Source: Bacteroidales bacterium
Lineage (GTDB): Bacteria; Bacteroidota; Bacteroidia; Bacteroidales; GCA-2748055
Length of the DNA: 56,931 nucleotides
Direction of reading: 5' to 3'
Assembly: GCA_021740585.1 (NCBI GenBank)
Contig: JAIOZM010000018.1
Span: forward strand, 1 to 56,931
Shown here: positions 50,404 through 56,931 of the stretch, one piece after another
Layout: each line of letters starts with the position of its first letter
Numbering within the stretch: the first letter of the stretch is position 1
Notes under the pieces: generated by a model
Told to the model about the DNA's origin: nothing
Databases searched by the model: none
What the model saw: only the letters and a program-made list of their open reading frames with translations
Program-made: the position numbers and the translations under genes

Positions 50404-53022
50404 ATGAGAAACTTTTTATTTGCAGGTTTTATGTTTTTGTTTTCTATCTCCACCTTTGGACAAACACTTCCAAAGAGAATATATAAAACCGAAAGAACTG
50501 TTACCGTTCCCATAATTAACGGAGAGCTGGATGATGAAGCCTGGATGCAGGGAGAGTGGGAAGGAAATTTTATCCAATTTGAACCTTACAATGGTGTTGC
50601 CCCCTCGCAGCCCACTGAGTTTAAAGTACGGTTTGATGATCTTCATTTATACATCGCCATAAAAGCGTACGATTCTGCTCCCGACAGCATAACCAATCGT
50701 ATGAGCCGACGCGATAATGGTGATGGTGATATGGTTTACATAATTTTTGACAGCTACCACGATTTGCGCACTGGTTTCGCATTTGGTGTTAGCTCTGCAG
50801 GAGCACGCTTTGATATGATTTTTTCGAATGACGGGCAAAATGAAGATCCTTCCTGGGATCCGATTTGGCAGGCAAAAGCCAAAATTTTCGATTGGGGTTG
50901 GGCTGCAGAGATGAAAATACCCTTTACACAACTCAGATTTCAGAAAAATTCTTCAGATGTATGGGGTTTTGAAGTCGCGCGGCAAATCTATCGCCATAAT
51001 GAAATGAGCTTGTGGCAGATTTTTTCTCAAAATGCGCCCGGAATGATACATAACATTGGGGAGCTTGATGGATTGAAGGAAATAGAACCAAGGAAACAAT
51101 TAGACATAATGCCCTATACCGTAGGATCCTATAATACCTATGAAAGTGAAGATGGTAATCCCTTTTCAACCGGTAAAGATTTCAAAGGTTTTGGAGGACT
51201 GGATGGAAAGCTTGGGGTGACGAATAATCTTACCATGGACTTTACCGTTTTACCCGACTTTGGGCAGGTGGAAGCCGACCCATCAGAGGTTAATCTCACA
51301 GCATTTGAAACCTACTTCAGGGAAAAACGCCCCTTCTTTATTGAAGGAAAGAACATTACCTCTTTCAATGTAGGCATGGGCGACGGTGATGTAGGAAACG
51401 ACAATCTTTTTTACTCCAGAAGAATTGGCAGAAGACCTCATTATGATCCTGATTTGGAAGATAATCAATTTGCTAAAGTCCCTACTTACACCAACATAAT
51501 AGCTGCAACCAAGCTTACCGGGAAAACTGAAAATGGATTATCGATTGGCATTCTTGAATCGGTAACAGCAGAGGAAAAAGCAGAAATAGACACAGATGGC
51601 CAAAGAAGTTTTGAAACCGTTGAGCCCCTTACAAACTACAGCATTGTAAGACTCCAGAAAGACATTAATGAAGGAAATACTATGATCGGGGGTATGGCAA
51701 CCAGTACCATCAGAAAGCTGGATGGGACCAATCTGGATTTTCTTCATAAAGATGCAAGCACTGCAGGGATAGATTTTACACAATTCTTCAAAGAGAAAAA
51801 TTATACTTTTAGCAGCTCTGTATTTTATAGTAATGTGAGAGGATCGGCAGAAGCAATTTCCGAAACACAACAATCCTCTGTTCATTATTTTCAAAGACCG
51901 GATTTAAACTATGTCGATTTTGATACAAGCCGAACTCAATTATCCGGATTAGGAGGGAAAATAGAAGCCGGTAAAATAGGAGGCAACTGGAACTGGTTGT
52001 ATTTAAATACCTGGAAAAGTCCTTCGGTAGATATAAACGATGTGGGATTTATTCAACAAGCCGATCAGATATTGAATGTTCTATGGACAGGATATAACTT
52101 CAATGAGCCCTTTGGTATTTTCAGATCTATGCATATTAATACTGATGTATTTCTGGCAACTGACTTTGGTGCCAATCTGAATGGAGTTGGTTACGAAGCA
52201 AATTTCCGCGCAAATTTTAAAAACATGTGGAGTGTTGGCTTTGGTGGTAGTGGCCAAACCAGGCAGGTTTCAAAAACTTTATTAAGAGGTGGGCCATCAA
52301 TTAAACTTCAAAACTCCATCGGTTTTTTCACGCATTTCTCCAGCGATGAGCGGAAAGCATTTTCTTTATCGGGTTTCACCAGACAATCATCCACTGAGGA
52401 AAAGAGTAGCCGCAGAGAATTTTACAACTTAGACTTTACGGTTCGACCCTCCAATACACTGACTATTAACATAGAACCTGAAATCTCAAAAAACTTTACT
52501 GAACTACAGTATGTGGATACTTATGAATTTGATCCTGATACAAGATATATTTTCGCGTCGCTCGACCAGAAAGTCCTAAGCATTTCTTTGAGAGTAGATT
52601 ACATTATTACACCCGATCTGACCATTCAATATTGGGGACAACCATTTGTGGCAGCAGGCAGATATAAAGACTTTAAAATGATAACCAATCCAAAAGCTGA
52701 CGATTATAAGGACCGGTTTTATGAGTTTTCTGAAGGAACAGAAATAATTCCGGGTGAGGATATTTATACAGTTAATGATGGCATTTATAGCTATGAAATT
52801 GAGAATCCGAATTTTAGTTACGATGAATTTCTTTCAAATCTGGTCGTAAGATGGGAATTCAGACCCGGATCCACCGCATACATTGTATGGTCTCAATCGA
52901 GAGATTATTCAGAGTCAACCGGAGTATTTGATGTATGGGACAATATGGATAATCTCTTTACAGCGAACAAACCCAATAATACCTTTCTGATTAAATTTTC
53001 GTATCGGTTTGGACTGAGGTAG
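50404..53022 (+). CDS. DUF5916 outer-membrane-type protein with N-terminal CBM9-like domain
   Basis: 872 residues. The signal peptide ends at STFGQT. Residues about 25-205 are a carbohydrate-binding family 9-like domain (INGELDDEAWMQGEW, FKVRFDDLHLYIAIKAYDSA, WAAEMKIPFTQLRF). The remainder is the DUF5916 region with GGLDGKLGVTNNLTMDFTVLP, FGQVEADPSEVNLTAFETYF and KRPFFIEGKNIT, all characteristic. Its long alternating strands and the aromatic C-terminal end (TFLIKFSYRFGLR) suggest an outer-membrane beta-barrel. No enzymatic activity is established for the family. The gene converges with 53139, the two separated by a hairpin repeat. It is divergent from leuC and shares the intergenic region with it. 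Confidence 0.9.
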   Translation: MRNFLFAGFMFLFSISTFGQTLPKRIYKTERTVTVPIINGELDDEAWMQGEWEGNFIQFEPYNGVAPSQPTEFKVRFDDLHLYIAIKAYDSAPDSITNRMSRRDNGDGDMVYIIFDSYHDLRTGFAFGVSSAGARFDMIFSNDGQNEDPSWDPIWQAKAKIFDWGWAAEMKIPFTQLRFQKNSSDVWGFEVARQIYRHNEMSLWQIFSQNAPGMIHNIGELDGLKEIEPRKQLDIMPYTVGSYNTYESEDGNPFSTGKDFKGFGGLDGKLGVTNNLTMDFTVLPDFGQVEADPSEVNLTAFETYFREKRPFFIEGKNITSFNVGMGDGDVGNDNLFYSRRIGRRPHYDPDLEDNQFAKVPTYTNIIAATKLTGKTENGLSIGILESVTAEEKAEIDTDGQRSFETVEPLTNYSIVRLQKDINEGNTMIGGMATSTIRKLDGTNLDFLHKDASTAGIDFTQFFKEKNYTFSSSVFYSNVRGSAEAISETQQSSVHYFQRPDLNYVDFDTSRTQLSGLGGKIEAGKIGGNWNWLYLNTWKSPSVDINDVGFIQQADQILNVLWTGYNFNEPFGIFRSMHINTDVFLATDFGANLNGVGYEANFRANFKNMWSVGFGGSGQTRQVSKTLLRGGPSIKLQNSIGFFTHFSSDERKAFSLSGFTRQSSTEEKSSRREFYNLDFTVRPSNTLTINIEPEISKNFTELQYVDTYEFDPDTRYIFASLDQKVLSISLRVDYIITPDLTIQYWGQPFVAAGRYKDFKMITNPKADDYKDRFYEFSEGTEIIPGEDIYTVNDGIYSYEIENPNFSYDEFLSNLVVRWEFRPGSTAYIVWSQSRDYSESTGVFDVWDNMDNLFTANKPNNTFLIKFSYRFGLR

Positions 53023-53024
53023 GG

Positions 53025-53092
53025 CCGGTTGGTGTGGTGGTGTGGTAATATGATAATATGGTGGTATGGACGCAGGGTTGTGCGTCCATACC
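53025..53092. repeat. GGTGTGGTGG-type units plus strong hairpin (bidirectional terminator?)
   Basis: Immediately after the TAG at 53020-53022 comes GGCCGGTTGGTGTGGTGGTG, then AT-variants of the same unit. A 12-base perfect stem follows (53063-53074 with 53081-53092, arm GGTATGGACGCA, loop GGGTTG). It lies between convergent genes and could end transcription from both sides, although neither side has a long T run. Read on the minus strand it is the same composite (hairpin, then CCACACCACC units) as at 31665-31730. Confidence 0.75.
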
Positions 53093-53138
53093 CGCCCACC
53101 AAACAAAGATATAAATAGCTGGTTTAAAACAGATAAAA

Positions 53139-53402
53139 CTATTTTTTCTTTTTAAGGTTTGCAATTTCTTTATCTTTTTCATCAAGTTTCTCCTCAAGGC
53201 TATGAATCTCATCCTTCAGCATTCTCACTTCACCTGATAACTTTGCTACGTCCTCTTTAAGAAAATTTATTTCTCTGGTATAAACCGACTTATAATAAAA
53301 GTATGCTGTTAGAAATCCAATAATCGCCGCCACTAATAAAAAGGCAATTATTTCTATCCATGCTCCAGTTTTGGTTTGTGCTAATATTACAATAATTGAC
53401 AT
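53139..53402 (-). CDS. Small membrane protein with C-terminal coiled coil
   Basis: 87 residues. One membrane helix (about 17-40, IIAFLLVAAIIGFLTAYFYY) is followed by a long amphipathic helix with clear heptads (LKEDVAKLSGEVRMLKDEIH, LEEKLDEKDKEIANLKKKK). It resembles LapA-like or other small membrane-shaping proteins only in layout. Function unknown. The start is 5 bases after the stop of the OmpA-type gene, so the two are one transcript and may act together in the envelope, the coiled coil providing oligomerisation or a partner contact. Confidence 0.75.
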   Translation of the reverse strand: MSIIVILAQTKTGAWIEIIAFLLVAAIIGFLTAYFYYKSVYTREINFLKEDVAKLSGEVRMLKDEIHSLEEKLDEKDKEIANLKKKK

Positions 53403-53407
53403 GATTT

Positions 53408-53929
53408 TTATTTTTTAATGGTTATTTCAGCTCTTCGGTTTTTAGCTCTTCCCTCCTTTGAATTATTATCGGCAACAGGATTCAACTCGCCCTCAGATTT
53501 TAGGCTAAGGTTTTTGTCGTTAATCCCAAGTTTTTGAAAATGCACCAACACAGAATTAGCTCTCCTAAGTCCAAGTCTGTAATTATAGTCCTCAGGACCC
53601 GTCCAATCGGCATGACCTGTGATCTCCACAAGAGCATCGGATTCAAAAATAAGATAATCGATAAAAGCCTCAAAGCCAGTATCATTTTGAGGGTTGGGAA
53701 TAATTTCGTCTTTATCGAATTCAAAATATACCGCAAAATCAGAGGGTATTGTGAGTGCTTTAGCCATTATGGAATCTGATGATTCTTCCATAAAAGCTTC
53801 CTCAGTCACAGCTTCAAGAGATGTCAAATCCGGATCAACAGGCTCCTGCCATATCTTTTCTATGTAGATATAGCTGGAAAATGTTGCCCAGATTAAAAAA
53901 ATTAATAATCCGGTAAGCAGTATTCTCAT
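53408..53929 (-). CDS. OmpA-family protein with N-terminal membrane anchor
   Basis: 173 residues. An N-terminal hydrophobic helix (about 3-22, ILLTGLLIFLIWATFSSYIY) is followed by an acidic linker and a C-terminal OmpA/MotB domain (about 68-173). The domain shows VYFEFDKDEIIPNPQN, VEITGHADWTG and LGLRRANSVLVHFQKLG, and ends with KNRRAEITIKK. The conserved Asp and Arg for peptidoglycan binding are present. The hydrophobic start lacks a lipobox, so it is probably anchored in the inner membrane with the peptidoglycan-binding domain in the periplasm. It precedes the coiled-coil membrane protein by 5 bases. Confidence 0.87.
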   Translation of the reverse strand: MRILLTGLLIFLIWATFSSYIYIEKIWQEPVDPDLTSLEAVTEEAFMEESSDSIMAKALTIPSDFAVYFEFDKDEIIPNPQNDTGFEAFIDYLIFESDALVEITGHADWTGPEDYNYRLGLRRANSVLVHFQKLGINDKNLSLKSEGELNPVADNNSKEGRAKNRRAEITIKK

Positions 53930-54308
53930 TTTATGATTATTTAGTTAGTATTCAGGTGATGACTTACACAAGTTAAGGCAAAATTTTCAAAATTGCATAA
54001 TTTAAACTAAGAATAATAACTTCCTGAAAGAGTTATTCTCGCAAAGTTTGTGAGATTGTTATGCCTCCTTGACCGATAATGATGACATTCAGATTATTTA
54101 TAAGAAAATCGCCAAAATAAAAAAAGATGGGAAGGAATATGTGCAATACACAAGAATAAACTATACTTACCTCTTCAGTCTGATTATAAACCTATATTAC
54201 CCTTTTCAAGCTGGATTTACCCCAAAAAGCACAAAATGAATCAATCTTTCATTAACAAACCTAATTTTACTCCTATTAGGCAATGATAAACTATATTTAC
54301 TCTCATAA
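53930..54308. other. Intergenic region of about 380 bases, no gene seen
   Basis: AT-rich. The only structure noted is a 6-base inverted repeat GAATAA...TTATTC near 54010-54042, too weak to call. The sequence TAAACTATATTTACTC (54288-54303) partly repeats TAAACTATACTTACC (54158-54172), perhaps a chance match. Nothing coding is supported. Confidence 0.45.
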
Positions 54309-54310
54309 AT

Positions 54311-54346
54311 AGAAAAAAAATGAAAAAGCTGAGGTTCACATAGCTT
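54311..54346 (-). terminator. Possible terminator after the BNR_4/GH105 gene
   Basis: On the minus strand AAGCT and AGCTT (54346-54342 and 54330-54326, 11-base loop, extendable by a G-T pair) are followed by TTTTTCATTTTTTTTC. It lies 31 bases past the stop at 54377. The short stem makes the call weak, but the T-rich tail fits a Rho-independent terminator. Confidence 0.4.
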
Positions 54347-54376
54347 CAGGTAAAATTAAATATCCAGGGTTATAGG

Positions 54377-56803
54377 CTACAATTCCAACATTTCCTTACC
54401 AGCGAGTAAAAATGCCCCGGTAGCATAAACCTGCCATTGATCTTCATAAAATTGCTCTGGACTTCCCGCTACCTGCTGAACATATCCCAGTCGGCCCCAT
54501 TCATTTACATTTTTGGTGAGGGCAATCCAGGCTTTCTCGACCTGTGGTTTATATTTTTTGTCGAGCAGATTATTATTTATACCCCAGGCAAGAGCGAAGG
54601 TAAAAAATGCACTTCCGCTCGATTCTCCAATATTAAGAAACCCGGGGTCATCAAGGCTTACCCTCCACAAACCATCTTCTCCCTGAATGGATAGAATTTT
54701 ATGTGCCATTTCACGATATTGTTGTTCAAATTTTTCTCTGCCTTTATAATCCGATGGCATAGAGCTTAACATTCGGGCCAAACCGGCAATCACCCATCCG
54801 TTTCCTCGCGACCAGAAAACTTTTTTCCCATTCTCTGTCCGGTCATCGAAAAACCTGTCGTCGCGGAAAAACAAGGAGTCTTCCTTTGAATAAAGATAAT
54901 CAGATGTCTTCCACCACTGAGCATCTGCATAATTCAGGTATTTGGGATCGCCGGTAACATCAGACAATAACGCAAAGGAGGGCGGTGCCATATACAAAGC
55001 ATCGCACCAGGTCCACCATTCAAACTTATTTTCATTGTCTACAAAACGAACATCCGTAGCCTTTTTATAATCCCTTGCCAGATGTATATCCATAGCCCAT
55101 TGAATTTTTTCGATCATAACCGGATCTTTTTCAAGACTATATAGCCATATCCAGTTATCAGCAATAGTTAACCTGTCGGCATGAAAAATATCATCCATAG
55201 GCTTCCAATTGTTGGATTGACCAATATTTATCATTTCATTCTTATATCTGTCTTCTCCGGTTACTTCATACAAAGCCCTCAAGCCTGTATAAAAAGCTCC
55301 CCAATGCCAATCCAATCGGGAGCTTTTTCTCCATGGATTTGCCAACTGCCAATCAGCGGTTTGATGCATAATATTGAGTATGTCTTCCTTGCTTAATGGA
55401 TTTTGGATAAGCGGGGATGCCATATTTATTTTAATGGATGAATGATATCGTTCCCCAAATTTCAGATTGAGCTCTTGTCTCCATTTGGAAGGCCAGGCGA
55501 AGTACAAATATCTTGAATTTTGCTGCCAAAGTACTTGCAAGGGATTCCTTTCTGTTGCTCCACGTACTGCGAAAGGCCTCACATTATCCTTTGATGAGCC
55601 ATGACTAATGGCTTCAGACTTCCAACTTTTTCCGCCATTTTTAGTTTCCCATTTTTCAATTTCAAATACAGAATCCCGATTTACTGACAGATATAAAATA
55701 TTTGTATTCTCATGATCAATATTTAGTCCGCCGGAATAATTCGGCTCCGATTCGGTTAAGCCTTTTCTGGTCTCAGGAAACCATGCACCGGAATTAATCA
55801 GGTCATAATTATTCCACTTGCTGCCATCCCATTTTGCGTAGGAATATATATGATTTTTGTCGTCAGGAAATTTCGCGTAGGCCAGTACCGGCAGTCCCTT
55901 CTCATCGGCTGCAATATCCCATATCCATGCTTTTTGTCCGCTTGGAGAAGCATCATAAACTTTATCACATTCCCCCGGACCGTGAGCCTCTTCCTCAACA
56001 CTACGAATTTTTTTTCCGTCAGCCCTATAAAAAGCCCCATTCTTATAATACATATAATATATGCTGTTCTTGTCTTCGTTACGTGGATGACCGTCGGTTA
56101 GGGCAATATGAATCTTGTCTTTTCCATCGGAATAATATTTCACATAAGGTCTTCGGAAATCGTATATTTTTTCAGGCATAAAAAATATTGCTCCTTTCGA
56201 CCAGCTTTCCCCATTATCGTCTGATGTAGAATAACTTGGTTTACCATCTATCCCTCTCCAAAAAAGATAAATCCTACCCTTTTCTGCTGAAAGTTTTATT
56301 GGATTCGTATAGGTATAAGTATCTCTGCCAAAATTGTATCTTTCAGTATCATTCAAATCCAGCTTTTTCACTTCAGTCCATTCCGAAATATCTTCTGGTT
56401 TTACAGACCTTGTAAAGTACATGCCACCATTATGTTTATTAAAGAATACCAATAAATGACCCTTTTCATCAAACAATATGGTGGGATTATTATGATCATC
56501 CGTCTCAAGATTATCGTACAATACTTTAGACTGAATGGCTGAAGTCTCATTATCATAATATGAAATTGTTACATCTCCGAAATTATCAATCCAGCCCACA
56601 TAGGTTCTGTTATGCAATCCCTCATAATACACTGCCCTTGGATCGGAGAACCAACACCAGGAACCATTGAATGTTAAAGACTTAAAACTTTCGGAATGTA
56701 ATCCGCCGCCATCTTTAAAGCTATGTTTAGGGATATTCTGGGCATTTAAAAATGAACCAAATGATAATATATTGAGCGTGAAAATAAGAACAAACTTTTT
56801 CAT
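54377..56803 (-). CDS. Bimodular polysaccharide enzyme: BNR_4 domain plus GH105 unsaturated glucuronyl hydrolase
   Basis: 808 residues with a signal peptide (ending FLNAQN). Residues about 45-450 are a BNR_4 propeller (WFSDPRAVYYEGLHNRTYVG, DDHNNPTILFDEKGHLLVFF, GESWSKGAIFF). This is the fold of PL24/PL25-type lyases, and the His of DDHNNP lies where such lyases place a catalytic His. Residues about 455-808 are a GH105/GH88-type (alpha/alpha)6 barrel: DWHWGAFYTGLRALYEVTG, TWCDALYMAPPSF (the Asp position used as acid), FWSRGNGWVIAGLARML and GESSGSAFFTFALAWGI. GH105 enzymes remove the 4,5-unsaturated uronyl group left by lyases, so fusing the two would couple consecutive steps on pectin, ulvan or a related glycan. 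It begins 5 bases after the previous gene's stop and shares its transcript. Confidence 0.87.
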   Translation of the reverse strand: MKKFVLIFTLNILSFGSFLNAQNIPKHSFKDGGGLHSESFKSLTFNGSWCWFSDPRAVYYEGLHNRTYVGWIDNFGDVTISYYDNETSAIQSKVLYDNLETDDHNNPTILFDEKGHLLVFFNKHNGGMYFTRSVKPEDISEWTEVKKLDLNDTERYNFGRDTYTYTNPIKLSAEKGRIYLFWRGIDGKPSYSTSDDNGESWSKGAIFFMPEKIYDFRRPYVKYYSDGKDKIHIALTDGHPRNEDKNSIYYMYYKNGAFYRADGKKIRSVEEEAHGPGECDKVYDASPSGQKAWIWDIAADEKGLPVLAYAKFPDDKNHIYSYAKWDGSKWNNYDLINSGAWFPETRKGLTESEPNYSGGLNIDHENTNILYLSVNRDSVFEIEKWETKNGGKSWKSEAISHGSSKDNVRPFAVRGATERNPLQVLWQQNSRYLYFAWPSKWRQELNLKFGERYHSSIKINMASPLIQNPLSKEDILNIMHQTADWQLANPWRKSSRLDWHWGAFYTGLRALYEVTGEDRYKNEMINIGQSNNWKPMDDIFHADRLTIADNWIWLYSLEKDPVMIEKIQWAMDIHLARDYKKATDVRFVDNENKFEWWTWCDALYMAPPSFALLSDVTGDPKYLNYADAQWWKTSDYLYSKEDSLFFRDDRFFDDRTENGKKVFWSRGNGWVIAGLARMLSSMPSDYKGREKFEQQYREMAHKILSIQGEDGLWRVSLDDPGFLNIGESSGSAFFTFALAWGINNNLLDKKYKPQVEKAWIALTKNVNEWGRLGYVQQVAGSPEQFYEDQWQVYATGAFLLAGKEMLEL

Positions 56804-56808
56804 AAAAA

Positions 56809-56931
56809 TTACTTTTTAAACAATTCGACTTCGTTTTTTTCAATCAGGCAGAGCGGATAATCCATCAACGGGATATCAGGAAAAAATACTTGATCTCCCC
56901 TGTTTTCAAATTCTGCAATTTGCATTACTTC
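56809..56931 (-). CDS. C-terminal end of an upstream gene (cut by window edge)
   Basis: Forty codons and a TAA stop (56811-56809) run in frame from the right edge of the window. The visible end includes AEFENRGDQVFFPDIPLMDY and a basic final FKK. The PDIPLMDYPL segment resembles the last strand of a beta-sandwich that closes some glycoside hydrolases, but that is not enough to name a family. Its stop lies only 5 bases before the BNR_4/GH105 start, so both are in one operon, presumably for polysaccharide use. Confidence 0.7.
   Translation of the reverse strand, partial: EVMQIAEFENRGDQVFFPDIPLMDYPLCLIEKNEVELFKK

Overview
The window comes from a member of the Bacteroidota, probably a marine or anaerobic Marinilabiliales/Bacteroidales-like lineage; this assignment is inference. 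Evidence: four proteins end in a type IX secretion (Por) C-terminal sorting domain, several upstream regions carry the Bacteroidota -7 box TAnnTTTG, Shine-Dalgarno sequences are weak, and there are two-component sensors with beta-propeller inputs, a DUF5916 protein and pectin/ulvan-type polysaccharide enzymes. Coding DNA is moderately AT-rich and the intergenic DNA very AT-rich. I saw no rRNA, tRNA, insertion sequence, prophage or CRISPR array.

Layout. 1-1307: N-terminal part of a TPR sensor kinase, cut by the window edge. 1501-7800: five exported proteins on the + strand (an OmpA-type protein, a DUF3108-like protein, a large RCC1+LRR sorted protein, an unknown protein and a lipoprotein). 8013-16857: minus strand, with a secreted PL1 pectate lyase, a secreted glycerophosphodiesterase with its own candidate promoter and terminator, and a NarL-type response regulator beside a Reg_prop/Y_Y_Y sensor kinase. 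17301-29977: a redox cluster (see below). 30353-35671: a GT4 glycosyltransferase and a LolD/MacB-like ABC ATPase with an FtsX-type permease. 35879-39939: a PAS/GAF sensor kinase, a stand-alone acyltransferase (E2 catalytic) domain and a membrane coiled-coil protein. 40098-44807: a 1569-residue sorted protein with about 13 Ycf48/BNR-like repeats. 45051-49840: a leuC-leuD-(2-isopropylmalate synthase-like)-leuB cluster. 50404-53929: a DUF5916 protein convergent with a small membrane coiled-coil protein and an OmpA-type protein. 54377-56931: a BNR_4+GH105 bimodular polysaccharide enzyme and the tail of an upstream gene.

The most unusual part is 18625-29977: nine genes with gaps of 1-18 bases or overlaps, with a related propeller gene just before them at 17301. 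They encode four PQQ-like beta-propellers (three in the tight block plus 17301), an NHL-like propeller, a 67-residue membrane peptide with four regularly spaced cysteines, a Tat-type periplasmic polyferredoxin resembling NapG/MauM, a membrane polyferredoxin resembling NapH/MauN, a NuoE-NuoF (HydC-HydB-like) fusion, and a [2Fe-2S]/[4Fe-4S]/FAD protein of the GltD/NfnB group that lacks the usual NAD(P)H-binding insert. Read together they look like a path from cytoplasmic NADH through flavin and Fe-S centres and a membrane ferredoxin to periplasmic Fe-S and propeller proteins. No recognisable terminal reductase, hydrogenase or formate dehydrogenase is encoded in the window. The electron path is inference; the domain content is read from the sequence.

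A second theme is intergenic repeats. One type is GC-rich mini-hairpins, including a perfect 38-base palindrome. Another is CCACATTACC-like short tandem units next to an ACGCA...TGCGT hairpin. These repeats sit directly against start and stop codons at several genes.
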